From Shewanella mangrovisoli (GTDB taxonomy: Bacteria > Pseudomonadota > Gammaproteobacteria > Enterobacterales > Shewanellaceae), in contig NZ_CP080412.1 in the NCBI RefSeq assembly GCF_019457635.1, positions 1,922,001 through 1,986,000 of the forward strand: DNA of 64,000 nucleotides, read 5' to 3'. Positions within the stretch are counted from its first letter, which is position 1; every line of letters begins with the position of its first letter. This document shows, one piece after another, positions 47,583 through 57,399 of the stretch. Both the position numbers and the translations under genes were made by a program. The notes below the pieces were generated by a model. It was not told where the DNA came from. It worked only from the letters and a program-made list of their open reading frames with translations, and searched no databases.

Positions 47583-48449
47583 ATGAGTCAGGTATTAGAC
47601 GATCTCTTATCATTATTATCCCTCGAGCAAATTGAAATCGGGCTGTTTCGTGGTCAAAGTCAAGACTTAGGATTTGGGCATGTGTTTGGTGGCCAAGTGA
47701 TGGGGCAGGCCCTGAGCGCCGCTAAGCAAACTGTGCCATCCGAGCGTAAAGTGCATTCGCTACACTCTTATTTTTTACGCGCAGGGGATGAGAAGCTACC
47801 CATAGTCTATGAAGTGGAAAATATGCGAGACGGCGGCAGTTTCAGTGCCAGACGCGTGAGCGCAATACAAAAAGGACGGCCGATTTTTCATATGACCTGC
47901 TCGTTCCAAGAGCCCGAGGCGGGCTTTGACCATCAGGCCCAAATGCCTGAGGTGCCGGGCCCTGAAGGCTTATTGAATCAAAACGAGCTGGCGATGACCT
48001 TAAGGGATAAAGTGCCCGCGCGCATTCTCGAAAAGTTTATGGAAGACGCGCCGATTGAGATGCGGTTAGTCAATCCCTTGCATCCCTTCGCGCCCAAAGA
48101 AACCGAACCCTATCGCTATGTGTGGCTAAGGGCGAATGGGCCAATGCCAACGGATGCCCATATTCACGAATATTTGCTGGCCTACGCCTCTGACTTTAAC
48201 TTTTTAGTCACGGCGGCTCAGCCCCATGGGGTGTCGTTTTTAACGCCGGGGATCCGCATGGCAACAATCGATCATGCGATGTGGTTCCATCGCCCGATTA
48301 ATATGGGAGAATGGTTGCTCTACAGTATCGACAGTCCAACCGCCAGCGGTGGACGGGGTTACGTACGAGGCCAATTTTTTAATCAGCAGGGTGAGCTTGT
48401 CGCATCGACGACCCAAGAGGGGCTGATCCGTATGGTAAAAGGAAGTTAA
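47583..48449 (+). CDS. tesB: Acyl-CoA thioesterase II
   Basis: 288 residues, two hot-dog domains. The active-site residues match E. coli numbering: Asp204 (YASDFNFL), the conserved [11 protein letters not shown] loop, and Gln278 (TTQEGLIR). It hydrolyses a wide range of acyl-CoAs to free acids. AGGA lies four to five bases before the ATG. A YbaY-like lipoprotein gene begins one base after its stop; in E. coli tesB and ybaY are also neighbours. Confidence 0.95.
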   Translation: MSQVLDDLLSLLSLEQIEIGLFRGQSQDLGFGHVFGGQVMGQALSAAKQTVPSERKVHSLHSYFLRAGDEKLPIVYEVENMRDGGSFSARRVSAIQKGRPIFHMTCSFQEPEAGFDHQAQMPEVPGPEGLLNQNELAMTLRDKVPARILEKFMEDAPIEMRLVNPLHPFAPKETEPYRYVWLRANGPMPTDAHIHEYLLAYASDFNFLVTAAQPHGVSFLTPGIRMATIDHAMWFHRPINMGEWLLYSIDSPTASGGRGYVRGQFFNQQGELVASTTQEGLIRMVKGS

Positions 48450-48450
48450 T

Positions 48451-48855
48451 ATGTTGGTGAAAATAAAGTTGTTTCTTTCATTCTTACTGGTGATATTTGC
48501 CTTAAGTGGTTGTGTGACGGTACAACCCGATCCTCCGGTGGTGGTGAATGGGGCTGCGGGCTATTTGGAAAAAATCCTTCTGCCCCAAGGCAGTGAAATT
48601 ACCATTGCGATTATCGATTTGAACACGCCCGGCGTCATCATTGCCCAAAAGAGCTTTAATATCGCTAGGGCGCCTGTGCCGTTTAAGTTCTTATTACCGG
48701 CGCAATCTATCGATAAACGCATTAATTACGGCGTAGTGGCCATGATCAAGTATCAGGACAAGGTGATTTTCCAAACCTATGACCGCTTCCCTGTGATTAA
48801 TAATGATAAATACACCACGGAAGTACTGATGAAAGCGGTACGCACTGAGCCCTAG
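48451..48855 (+). CDS. YbaY-like lipoprotein
   Basis: 134 residues with lipobox LSGC (Cys21) and a hydrophobic signal. The mature part is the beta-rich fold of YbaY/YscW-type lipoproteins (LPQGSEITIAIIDLN, then FKFLLPAQSIDKRINYGVVA). The function is unknown; YscW relatives help secretin assembly. It is tightly linked to tesB and ends at a terminator. Confidence 0.82.
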   Translation: MLVKIKLFLSFLLVIFALSGCVTVQPDPPVVVNGAAGYLEKILLPQGSEITIAIIDLNTPGVIIAQKSFNIARAPVPFKFLLPAQSIDKRINYGVVAMIKYQDKVIFQTYDRFPVINNDKYTTEVLMKAVRTEP

Positions 48856-48903
48856 GCTGAATGCTTTAAAGCCTATTGGCAGGATGGTGAATGTGTTTTT
48901 TCG

Positions 48904-48929
48904 AAAGGGGAGTCAATCCCCTTTTTTAT
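48904..48929 (+). terminator. Terminator after the YbaY-like gene
   Basis: An 8-bp stem AAAGGGGA/TCCCCTTT (48904-48911, 48917-48924), loop GTCAA, then a T-run. Confidence 0.87.
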
Positions 48930-49516
48930 TGCTTGTTTTTTTACTCCTTTATCTTTTCTTTCTTCTATCGGGTGGTCTGACTTTTATCGGATTACCATAC
49001 TCCGTATTTCTTATGGACAATTAAGTTCGCTAAATAAGTACGGCATTCGTTAAATCATATGCCTGTTATTTGTCCATGCAATCCTCTAATTCATCACAGT
49101 CTTAATTGTGAAAAATTATGTCTGCTTGAAATTATTTCATTTAAATGTAATCCGTTTTCATCTTGATTTATCGGTTTTGCATACTGTTAATTATCAATTA
49201 AGCAAAGGATTTATTAATGAGTGATAATGAATTTTTATTTGGTTTTTAAGCGCTTGCTAACATTCCCTTTCGCAGCATAAACCATCTCGCATTCCGTTAA
49301 CCGTTAAACAATGAATATTTATTGAGAACGACATTCTTATTAATTGATTTTATGGGTAATTATCCGGTTAATGAGGTGTTTTAATATGTATCATTACGTG
49401 TTAAAACGCTGCGGTAAAGTTCTCTCAGTTACAGTCGTTTTATGATATTGCTGTACTGAATAAATATTAAAAATGGAACTTTCAGCAGTAATTTTAATAT
49501 AGCGAAGGAAGCGAAC
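48930..49516. other. Long AT-rich leader of the GlyGly-CTERM protease gene
   Basis: Nearly 600 bases without a normal gene. A tiny ORF at 49217-49249 (MSDNEFLFGF) is preceded by AAAGGA seven bases upstream, so a leader peptide is conceivable but unproven. The region is AT-rich like 37971-38468. Confidence 0.45.
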
Positions 49517-52500
49517 ATGAAAACAAAAATTGCACTAGCAGTGTCTATGGCATTGCTATCAGCTGCGGCAAATGCGCAAACCGTATTATCGCCAACCGGT
49601 GAAACGTTACAGTTAGATATTCCTGCCGAATTATCAAATGATTCGACCCGTGGTCAATTAACCGCGGTTAACAACCAAGATGTAAAATTTATTCCTGAGC
49701 CAGATTTAGCCGAGGGAGAATATACCTATATCGTGAGATTACGGGACAGCGCCGTCGCGAATTATCAAGGGGATATTCCAGGCTTTAAGGCCACCAGCCC
49801 ACAACATGCACAGTCGACCTCACAGGCAAAAAGCTCTGGTAAGACAGGTAATGTCAAACTTAATGCCGCCGCACCTGAAGTCAAAAATTACGTCAGTTTC
49901 CTCAAGGTCAAGCAAGAGCGCTTTTTAACGAGCGCCAGCGCGGCCATTGGTACCCGTCTTGAGCCGCTGACCACTTACCAATACGCCATCAACGGTGTTG
50001 CCGTGCGTATGACTCAGGCTCAAGCCATCAAACTGGCCGAATTACCTGAAGTGGTTTATATCGAACGCGAGAAAATTGAACAGCTCGAAACCGACGTGAG
50101 TCAGGCACTGATCGGCTCCCCAAAGGTGTGGGACGGTAGTGCGACGGGCACTAAGGCCATGGGTGAAGGCGTGATTGTGGCGATTATCGACTCAGGGATT
50201 AACTCTGATCACGCTTCTTTCGCCGATGTGGGTGAAGACGGTTACGATCACACCAACCCCTTAGGCCAAGGGATTTATGTGGGTGACTGTAAAACCGATT
50301 TTGCCAGCATGTGTAACGACAAGTTGATTGGTGTACGCAGCTACCCTGAAATCACCGATATCTATGACGACGAAAAGGTTTTCGGCGCGACGCCGCCCGC
50401 TAAAAATGGCGAAGACTACGGCGGCCATGGCTCGCACGTGGCCAGCACCGCGGCAGGTAACATATTACTCAATGTTCCTTATGTTGAGGGGGAAGTGGGT
50501 AAACTCGAAGGTTCGGGGATCCAAACTGGCTTAACGTTTGCGCAAATGTCCGGCGTGGCGCCCCACGCAAACATTATTGCCTATCAAGTCTGTGAGCCTG
50601 GTGATCAAGAAGATACATACAGTGGCTGTGCAACGGCGCCGATTTTAAAAGCGATTGATGATGCGATTAAAGATGGCGTGGACGTGATTAACTTCTCCAT
50701 CAGTGGCGGTGGCAATCCATGGAACAGCGCGACCGAGCAGGGCTTCTTAGCGGCGCGTAATGCGGGTATTTTTGCTGCGGTTGCGGCGGGCAACACTAGG
50801 GCAAACATCGCGCAGGTGCCTTATTCATCGTCCAAAAACGCGCCTTGGTATACCTCAGTCGCTAACTCGACTCACAATCGTGAAGTGGTACGCGAGCTGG
50901 AATTTAACGGTAAGACCTTTGAATTCACCCCAGGCTCTGGCCCTGTGCAAACCGACGTCGTGAAAGGGCTACCCGTATTTGCAGGCGCGATTGATGCGAC
51001 CAATGTGGAAGGCTGTAAAGTGTTCCCTGCCGATGCCTTTAAAGACAAAATTGCCGTTATCAAACGCGGTTCATGTGATTTCTCGACTAAAGTGTCGGGT
51101 GCATTAACCGCGGGCGCTAAAGCGGTCATAGTGTACAACCGTGATGGTGAAGGCAATGCGCGTTTAACCATGTCGGCATTGGAGAAGTTAAATGTCCCTG
51201 CGGTATTTATTGGTAACACCGATGGCGTAGCCTTACTCGAGGCCATGGCCGCCAATCCTGCTGTGGAGCTAACCTTAACCCCGACACCGCAAGCGATTAG
51301 CCGTGAGGCCGATGTGTTATCTGCCAGTTCACTGATTGGTCCAAATGCGACCAATGATGTGATTGTGCCTTCGGTGGCCGCTCCTGGCTCAGATATTTAC
51401 GCTGCTTATGCTGATCAACAATTTGGCCATGATAAATCGGGCACAAATCCAGCCGACTTTACCTTGATGTCGGGCACGTCAATGGCAAGCCCCCATGTTG
51501 CGGGTGCTGGTGCGCTGCTAAAGTCATTGCACAAGGATTGGACGCCGGACAATATCCGCTCCGCATTAATGCTAACTGCAACGACCGCACAGGCGATGAA
51601 AAAAGCCGATGCTAAAACCGTTGCCGATCCGTTCGATGTGGGCGCTGGCCGTATTCGTGTCGATTTAGCGGCTAAAACCGGTTTAGTGATGGACGAAAGC
51701 GCCCTGAACTATGAAATTGCTAACCCAGTCGTGAACGGTGACCCACGTAAGTTAAACGTGCCTAGCATGGCCGATTCTCGCTGCGTGAATACTTGTACTT
51801 GGACCCGTACCGTAACCGCAACTCAAGATGGTAGCTGGACGGCGAAGGGCCAAGCGGTGACCGATAAGTTAGCAGTAACGGTATCGCCTGAAAGCTTTAC
51901 CCTGAAAAAAGGTGCGAGCCAAACCATTACCGTGACCGCCGATGTGACGCAAGTAGGCGCAGATTGGGGCTTTGGCAACTTAGTGCTCGAGTCGGCAAGT
52001 TTCCCAACGGCGACTATGCCGATTGCCGCTAAGATTGGTAAGCGTAATCTGCCCAATTTGGTGAACATTGAAGCGACCCGTAATGCGGATGAAATCAATC
52101 TTGAAGGCCTAAAGGCGGTGGATTTTGCCAGCGTCGGCGCCGAAGTGTCGGGCCTAAAGCTTAGCCAAACCATTGAGTCAAGCGTGAAGCAAGACTCGAA
52201 CAATGCCTCATACACTGATGATCTCGCCGATGGCGTCAAAGTGTTTAAATTTGACGTGAATGAAAATGCACTGTATTTCCGTGCATCGATTAGCTACACC
52301 ACATCACCTGATCTTGATGTGTACGTGCTACTCGATAAAAACGATGGCAGCAAGCTTGTGCGAGTGGCTTCATCGGCGAAAGACGGTTCAGAGGAAAGTG
52401 TCCTACTCAACAATCCTGTTAAAGGCACTTACTATGTGTTTGTGCAAAACTACAGCGCTTCATCCGCGACGGCCGATGACGTGTTTGGTTTGAAACAATT

Positions 52501-53419
52501 GACCTTCTACAACAACGAAACCGCAGGGGATAACCTCACGGCGACCCTTTCTGGCGATACTAAAGACTTCGACGTCAAGCTGGCATGGAAGGACGCGCTC
52601 AAAGTGGGCGACGATGGTTTAGCCATGTTGACCCTCACTACGGGTGATGACAAGGTTGCGCCAGTCAAGTTACCCGTTATCTTTGAACGTGTGGGTGATG
52701 ATGTGCTGTCGCCTCTGGGCAATGCGCTGAGTGGTCAGTTGACACCAGGCGTGGCAAAGATGATGAAGACCCGCATCGAAGCCAACAGAACCCAAGAAAC
52801 ACGTGTGTATAACTTAGAAGCTCTACTGCCTGAAGGCCATGAAGTGGCTAACATCAGCCATGACGGTAAACAGGATGGTAATAAGATCACTTGGGCGGTC
52901 GAGATGCCATCGGGCGCTGACGCGAAGGACATCAGCTTTGAGTTGGTACCACGTAAGGCGAGTGTCGATAATCAGTTAAGCCTAACAAACAAGGTCAACA
53001 ATGCCTCGTCAGAAACCCTGACGCAAAGTTACCAGTTTGATGTGGCTGAAGTGGCGCCAGTGGCTAAGGTGGAAGCGTCAACCTCAGTACAAGAAGGTAA
53101 ACCGCTGTTTATCGATGCGAGCAAATCATCGGATGCGAACAATGATCCGTTGACCTACAAGTGGACTCAGTTAGGTGGCACCAGCTTTAATTTTGACCCC
53201 GCTGCGGCCAAATTAAACTTAGTTGCACCTAATGTGAATGGTGCGGCGCAAACCGTGTCATTCCAACTGACGGTATCCGATAACCATGGTAATAGCGATT
53301 CGAGCTTAGTGTCTGTATCTATTACTGATACTCCGCCGAAGAAGGATGACGGTGGTGCTCTTGGCTGGTTAAGCTTATTACTGCTGCCATTTGCCTTTGG
53401 TCGCCGTAAACCGCGCTAA
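49517..53419 (+). CDS. Large secreted S8 protease with PA insert and GlyGly-CTERM tail
   Basis: 1300 residues. Signal peptide (cleavage after ANA, residue 20); I9-type propeptide (about 70-186, ending VVYIERE); subtilase domain with Asp225 (IIDSGIN), His304 (YGGHGSHVAS), oxyanion Asn426 and Ser655 (SGTSMASPHVAG); a PA domain inserted at about 485-590 between His and Ser; a fibronectin-like segment; a pre-peptidase C-terminal-like domain (about 895-985); a PKD-like module (about 1180-1275). The last 25 residues (GGALGWLSLLLLPFAFGRRK) are a GlyGly-CTERM sorting signal, normally processed by a rhombosortase. It is probably exported by type II secretion and surface-attached. Confidence 0.93.
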   Translation: MKTKIALAVSMALLSAAANAQTVLSPTGETLQLDIPAELSNDSTRGQLTAVNNQDVKFIPEPDLAEGEYTYIVRLRDSAVANYQGDIPGFKATSPQHAQSTSQAKSSGKTGNVKLNAAAPEVKNYVSFLKVKQERFLTSASAAIGTRLEPLTTYQYAINGVAVRMTQAQAIKLAELPEVVYIEREKIEQLETDVSQALIGSPKVWDGSATGTKAMGEGVIVAIIDSGINSDHASFADVGEDGYDHTNPLGQGIYVGDCKTDFASMCNDKLIGVRSYPEITDIYDDEKVFGATPPAKNGEDYGGHGSHVASTAAGNILLNVPYVEGEVGKLEGSGIQTGLTFAQMSGVAPHANIIAYQVCEPGDQEDTYSGCATAPILKAIDDAIKDGVDVINFSISGGGNPWNSATEQGFLAARNAGIFAAVAAGNTRANIAQVPYSSSKNAPWYTSVANSTHNREVVRELEFNGKTFEFTPGSGPVQTDVVKGLPVFAGAIDATNVEGCKVFPADAFKDKIAVIKRGSCDFSTKVSGALTAGAKAVIVYNRDGEGNARLTMSALEKLNVPAVFIGNTDGVALLEAMAANPAVELTLTPTPQAISREADVLSASSLIGPNATNDVIVPSVAAPGSDIYAAYADQQFGHDKSGTNPADFTLMSGTSMASPHVAGAGALLKSLHKDWTPDNIRSALMLTATTAQAMKKADAKTVADPFDVGAGRIRVDLAAKTGLVMDESALNYEIANPVVNGDPRKLNVPSMADSRCVNTCTWTRTVTATQDGSWTAKGQAVTDKLAVTVSPESFTLKKGASQTITVTADVTQVGADWGFGNLVLESASFPTATMPIAAKIGKRNLPNLVNIEATRNADEINLEGLKAVDFASVGAEVSGLKLSQTIESSVKQDSNNASYTDDLADGVKVFKFDVNENALYFRASISYTTSPDLDVYVLLDKNDGSKLVRVASSAKDGSEESVLLNNPVKGTYYVFVQNYSASSATADDVFGLKQLTFYNNETAGDNLTATLSGDTKDFDVKLAWKDALKVGDDGLAMLTLTTGDDKVAPVKLPVIFERVGDDVLSPLGNALSGQLTPGVAKMMKTRIEANRTQETRVYNLEALLPEGHEVANISHDGKQDGNKITWAVEMPSGADAKDISFELVPRKASVDNQLSLTNKVNNASSETLTQSYQFDVAEVAPVAKVEASTSVQEGKPLFIDASKSSDANNDPLTYKWTQLGGTSFNFDPAAAKLNLVAPNVNGAAQTVSFQLTVSDNHGNSDSSLVSVSITDTPPKKDDGGALGWLSLLLLPFAFGRRKPR

Positions 53420-53464
53420 CTTGTTATGAGTTAACCTATTTCACCTTAAGTATTAGGTGACGCA

Positions 53465-53494
53465 TTAAAAGGGCCGAGCAATCGGCCCTTTTAA
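53465..53494. terminator. Bidirectional terminator between the S8 protease and LysR genes
   Basis: A 13-bp stem TTAAAAGGGCCGA/TCGGCCCTTTTAA with loop GCAA, between convergent genes. Confidence 0.9.
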
Positions 53495-53504
53495 TTGCTT
53501 TTTG

Positions 53505-54386
53505 TTAGCGGTTTTTCATTAAAAATTCCACAAAAGCGCGGTCGGCTTGGCTGACGGGGCGCTGCTTTTTCCACGCGATATGCAGATTTAAAAACACCGG
53601 CGGGTCAAAAGGTTTAGCAAGAATGTCATCTTTTGGACTGATGGCCATTTCGAGCACGCTGGTGATCCCAAATCCCTGGGAGACAATCTGTTTGATTAAG
53701 TTAATCAGGTTAGTCTCAAAGGCGATATTGGGCTTTTTACCCAGATCTTTGGCTTGGGAGAGGATCCATTCCCGGTGGAAATAGCCAGTTTTAAACATCA
53801 CCAATTCATGGTCAAAGAAGTCGTTGAGGCTGACGGCAGGATGATCGGCGAGCGGGTGCTCGGCGCCCATGGCGATCACCATCTGCTCACGGATCAACAA
53901 TTGGCTATCGAAGTCACTCTGCAGATCCTGGGCGGTAATGATGGCAATATCCACTTCTTCCTGCTGTAACATCCGTAGCGCGTCACGAGTACCGCCTTCG
54001 AACAGTGACAGCTTTAACTCAGGATATTGATGGCGAAACGCCATAAGCCGTGAGGGCAGATAGAAGGAGCCCAGCATACCCGGCACTGCAATCCGTACTT
54101 CCCCCGAGGTAAGATTCGCCATGGCTCGGATTTGCGCTTCCGCCTGCTTGATTTGTTTTAGGATCAACGTGGCATGCTGGTGCAACACTAAGCCTTCGGC
54201 GGTGAGCGCGAGGTGCTTGTCATTCTTATTGCTGGTGCGATTAATCAGTATCACCCCAAGCGACTGCTCGAGCCGTTTAATACTTTGACTCAGGGCAGGC
54301 TGCGCCATATTGAGCTTCTTGGCCGCCGCGGTAAAACTGCCGGTATTGGCCAGCGCATCTAAATGTTTAAGTTGGCGTATATCCAT
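53505..54386 (-). CDS. LysR-family regulator divergent from an MFS gene
   Basis: 293 residues. The winged helix is MDIRQLKHLDALANTGSFTA with NMAQPALSQSIKRLEQSLG; the effector domain follows (about 93-290). The gene is divergent from the transporter at 54643, and a 46-bp palindrome lies between them. It likely controls the transporter and itself; the inducer is unknown. Confidence 0.88.
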   Translation of the reverse strand: MDIRQLKHLDALANTGSFTAAAKKLNMAQPALSQSIKRLEQSLGVILINRTSNKNDKHLALTAEGLVLHQHATLILKQIKQAEAQIRAMANLTSGEVRIAVPGMLGSFYLPSRLMAFRHQYPELKLSLFEGGTRDALRMLQQEEVDIAIITAQDLQSDFDSQLLIREQMVIAMGAEHPLADHPAVSLNDFFDHELVMFKTGYFHREWILSQAKDLGKKPNIAFETNLINLIKQIVSQGFGITSVLEMAISPKDDILAKPFDPPVFLNLHIAWKKQRPVSQADRAFVEFLMKNR

Positions 54387-54538
54387 GATGATCTCTATTT
54401 TTGGGGCAATAGCACTTATGCTCGATGGCTCTTATACACTATTAAACAGTGCTTTAAGGGTTAACAAGGCGCCATAACCCAGTACAGTCGTATCTCGCAT
54501 GGCTTGGCCGATAACAAGACGTATCGCAACTGTTAGCT

Positions 54539-54584
54539 ATAACAAAAATCAATAATTTCAATATAAATTATCTATTATTGTTAT
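54539..54584. promoter_or_regulatory. Large palindrome in the LysR/MFS divergent region
   Basis: Arms of 20 bp (54539-54558 and 54565-54584) match at 17 positions around a 6-base centre. It is AT-rich, with ATAACAA at each outer end. The size and symmetry suit a LysR tetramer site. It overlaps an ATG at 54583, which argues that the MFS protein starts further down. Confidence 0.75.
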
Positions 54585-54642
54585 GTTATGCCCAGTGCTA
54601 ATCTTTGTCTATCCTGAGAGTGATGCGTTATCGAGGCCAAAA

Positions 54643-55893
54643 GTGCAAGCCGTGTTAGACACTATTATCGACAGTAAACAACGTGATACCCGACTAATGT
54701 GGGCCCTGTGTGTGGCTTCCGTGGTGGTGTATATCAATCTGTATTTGATGCAGGGCATGTTACCGCTGATCGCAGAGCATTTTGCGGTATCGGGCTCACA
54801 GGCAACGCTTATCCTCTCGGTCACCAGCTTTTCGCTGGCGTTTTCGCTATTAATTTATGCGGTCGTGTCCGACAGAATTGGCCGCCATACGCCGATTGTG
54901 GTGAGCCTCTGGCTACTGGCGCTGTCGAATCTGCTGTTGATTTGGGCAGGGGATTTTAATGCACTTGTCTACGTGCGCTTTTTACAGGGCGTGCTGTTAG
55001 CTGCGGTGCCCGCCATTGCCATGGCCTATTTTAAGGAGCAACTCTCGCCAAGCACTATGCTCAAAGCCGCGGGCATTTACATCATGGCCAACAGTATCGG
55101 TGGGATTGTCGGCCGGTTACTCGGCGGGGTGATGTCGCAGTTTTTATCTTGGCAAGAGTCTATGTGGTTGCTGTTTTTAGTCACGCTTGCGGGCGTTGCC
55201 TTAACCAGTTATTTATTGCCTTCTGGCGCCGATGCGCAGGCGGTCTCGGGTGGACAAACTACCTCGCCAACACTCTCAAAACGGGCACGTTTATTACAGG
55301 ATTTTTATGGCTTTAGCCATCACCTTACCGATCCGCAGATGCGTTTAGCCTATGCCATCGGTGGGATCACTTTTATGATGATGGTGAATCAATTTAGTTT
55401 TATTCAACTGCATTTGATGGCCGCGCCCTACGAGTGGAGCCGTTTCCAAGCGACGTTGATTTTCCTGTGTTATTCCAGTGGTACCGTGGCCTCCTATTTT
55501 ACCGCCAAGTGGCTGGCAAAATTTGGTCAGCACAAGTTATATCAATGGTCTTGGTGCTTGATGTTACTGGGCAGTTTATTGACCCTGTTCGATACCCCAG
55601 TCACGATTAGCCTAGGCTTTTTGATGACGGCCTGTGGCTTCTTCTTAACCCACAGTTGCTGCAATTCCTTTGTGGCGATGCGCGCGAGTCGCGACCGCGC
55701 TAAGGCGACGTCGTTGTATCTGTGTTGCTATTACTTAGGCGCAGCGCTGGGCGGGCCTTACCTGATGCTGTTTTGGCATAAAGCCGAGTGGCAGGGGGTC
55801 GTGATGGGGTCATTAACACTGCTTGCATTAATCGCCTTGTCCATCGCTCGGTTGCGTTATCACCAAACCCAGATGAGCCGCGTGGCGTTATAG
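54643..55893 (+). CDS. MFS transporter, YnfM-like
   Basis: 416 residues from a GTG at 54643 with GAGG six bases upstream; an in-frame ATG at 54583 has no ribosome site and lies inside the palindrome. Twelve membrane helices, with the MFS loop 2-3 motif VVSDRIGRHTP. YnfM-type carriers are drug or metabolite exporters of uncertain substrate. It is controlled presumably by the divergent LysR protein. Confidence 0.85.
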   Translation: MQAVLDTIIDSKQRDTRLMWALCVASVVVYINLYLMQGMLPLIAEHFAVSGSQATLILSVTSFSLAFSLLIYAVVSDRIGRHTPIVVSLWLLALSNLLLIWAGDFNALVYVRFLQGVLLAAVPAIAMAYFKEQLSPSTMLKAAGIYIMANSIGGIVGRLLGGVMSQFLSWQESMWLLFLVTLAGVALTSYLLPSGADAQAVSGGQTTSPTLSKRARLLQDFYGFSHHLTDPQMRLAYAIGGITFMMMVNQFSFIQLHLMAAPYEWSRFQATLIFLCYSSGTVASYFTAKWLAKFGQHKLYQWSWCLMLLGSLLTLFDTPVTISLGFLMTACGFFLTHSCCNSFVAMRASRDRAKATSLYLCCYYLGAALGGPYLMLFWHKAEWQGVVMGSLTLLALIALSIARLRYHQTQMSRVAL

Positions 55894-55950
55894 TCTGCTA
55901 AGCCCGTTAGCGCCGCAACCCACAACAGGTTCGATATCCACTGAACGTTT

Positions 55951-55979
55951 AGGCCAACGATTCCCTGTTGGCCTTTTTG
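55951..55979 (+). terminator. Terminator after the MFS gene
   Basis: Stem AGGCCAAC/GTTGGCCT (55951-55958, 55967-55974), followed by a T-run. Confidence 0.83.
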
Positions 55980-56234
55980 TACGCCAGATTTGCCCTTGCG
56001 GCTATTCGCGTTAAACCGATACATATAGCCGAACTCGACATTGCTGCGTTATCCGGCCTCGATTTCCTCACCTCTCACTACATGATTTCCGCATTTTCGG
56101 AGTTTTAGGCAAGTAACTACGAGTTTCATGGCTTCAATGTCTTGGGCGTTTTGTCGACAATTTCAGCATGAGTTGCCATGGCATTTTACGTATATCGCCT
56201 AAGTGACGCCTCTGTTCCCCATTAAGGACTGAAT
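55980..56234. other. Intergenic region upstream of the hydrolase gene
   Basis: No gene seen. Phrases such as GCTGCGTTATC also occur in the MITE at 18061, so a decayed relative is possible, but no terminal repeats are recognisable. The promoter of the hydrolase gene must lie near 56150-56220. Confidence 0.35.
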
Positions 56235-57305
56235 ATGAAAACATCGAACGGTGCATTGTCTTTGGCGGCATTGCTGATCTCGGCATTGTTGATAAATACA
56301 AGCATGCCGGCCTTAGCGGCAACATCGGGCCATCAAGGTGATTTATCCCATGGTGTTAACAATTTTTATCGGAGTGCAACCCTGACTATGCAAAAAGTCA
56401 CTTTTCCAAACCAATACAAAATGAATGTCACGGGCAATCTGTATTTGCCTAAGGGTATGAAGGCGGGCGAAAAACGCGCCGCCATTATCGTGGGCCACCC
56501 GATGGGCGCGGTAAAAGAACAAAGTGCGGTGCTCTATGCCCAGCAACTGGCCGAACGCGGCTTTGTAACCCTCGCCATCGACTTATCCTTCTGGGGTGAG
56601 AGTGAGGGCAAGCCCCGCAATGCCGTGTTGCCAGACATATACGCCGAAGACTTTAGCGCCGCGGTAGACTTTCTGGGCACCAGCGAGTTTGCCGATAGGG
56701 AGCGCATTGGCGTGCTCGGGATCTGTGGTAGCGGTAGTTTTGCCATTAGCGCCGCGAAAATTGACCCACGCATGAAAGCCATTGCCACCGTCAGCATGTA
56801 TGACATGGGCGGATTTAGCCGTCATCTGTATGGCAAGTCGTTGACCTTAGCGCAGCGCAAACAAATGATCGCCGAGGCGGCTGCGCAGCGTTATGTGGAG
56901 TTTAGCGGTGGTCAAACCCAATACACTGGCGGTACGCCCCATGAAATCGATGAAAACTCTCACCCCATTGCCAAGGAGTTTTATGACTTCTATCGCACCC
57001 CAAGGGGAGAGTATACGCCAGCGGGATCATCGCCTGAGCTGACGACACATCCGACCCTGAGCAGTAACACTAAGTTTATGAATTTTTATCCATTTAACGA
57101 TATTGAGTCTATTTCTCCGCGACCATTGTTATTTGTTGCTGGCGATGAAGCGCATTCACTGGAGTTTAGCCAAGAAGCCTACAGCCTCGCAGCAGAGCCT
57201 AAAGAACTCTATCTGGTAAAAGGTGCTGGCCATGTTGACTTGTATGACAGAGTGAAGCTAATCCCCTTCGATAAGTTGACGCAATTTTTCACTCAGTATT
57301 TGTAA
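56235..57305 (+). CDS. Secreted alpha/beta hydrolase, dienelactone-hydrolase-like
   Basis: 356 residues with a signal peptide (cleavage near ALAAT). The alpha/beta fold shows a nucleophile elbow GVLGICGSGSF in which Cys is in the nucleophile position, as in dienelactone hydrolases; a Ser two residues later is the alternative. Late in the chain are VAGDEAHS (acid) and KGAGHVDLYD (His). AAGGA lies seven bases before the ATG. It leads a three-gene run with an alcohol dehydrogenase and a cupin. The substrate is unknown. Confidence 0.85.
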   Translation: MKTSNGALSLAALLISALLINTSMPALAATSGHQGDLSHGVNNFYRSATLTMQKVTFPNQYKMNVTGNLYLPKGMKAGEKRAAIIVGHPMGAVKEQSAVLYAQQLAERGFVTLAIDLSFWGESEGKPRNAVLPDIYAEDFSAAVDFLGTSEFADRERIGVLGICGSGSFAISAAKIDPRMKAIATVSMYDMGGFSRHLYGKSLTLAQRKQMIAEAAAQRYVEFSGGQTQYTGGTPHEIDENSHPIAKEFYDFYRTPRGEYTPAGSSPELTTHPTLSSNTKFMNFYPFNDIESISPRPLLFVAGDEAHSLEFSQEAYSLAAEPKELYLVKGAGHVDLYDRVKLIPFDKLTQFFTQYL

Positions 57306-57399
57306 TTTAGCTCACGGGCCAGCGCTTTTGCTGGCCTTGATGATTTCTCGCAGAGGCGTGTCATTTTACGTTTCTGCCTCAATCCACAGGGGATGAAAT

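Noticed and set aside
50872..51354. 160-residue minus-strand ORF
   Set aside because: Antisense to the intact S8 protease; no domain and no ribosome site.
56134..56325. 63-residue minus-strand ORF upstream of the hydrolase gene
   Set aside because: It overlaps the hydrolase signal-peptide region and has no protein-like features.
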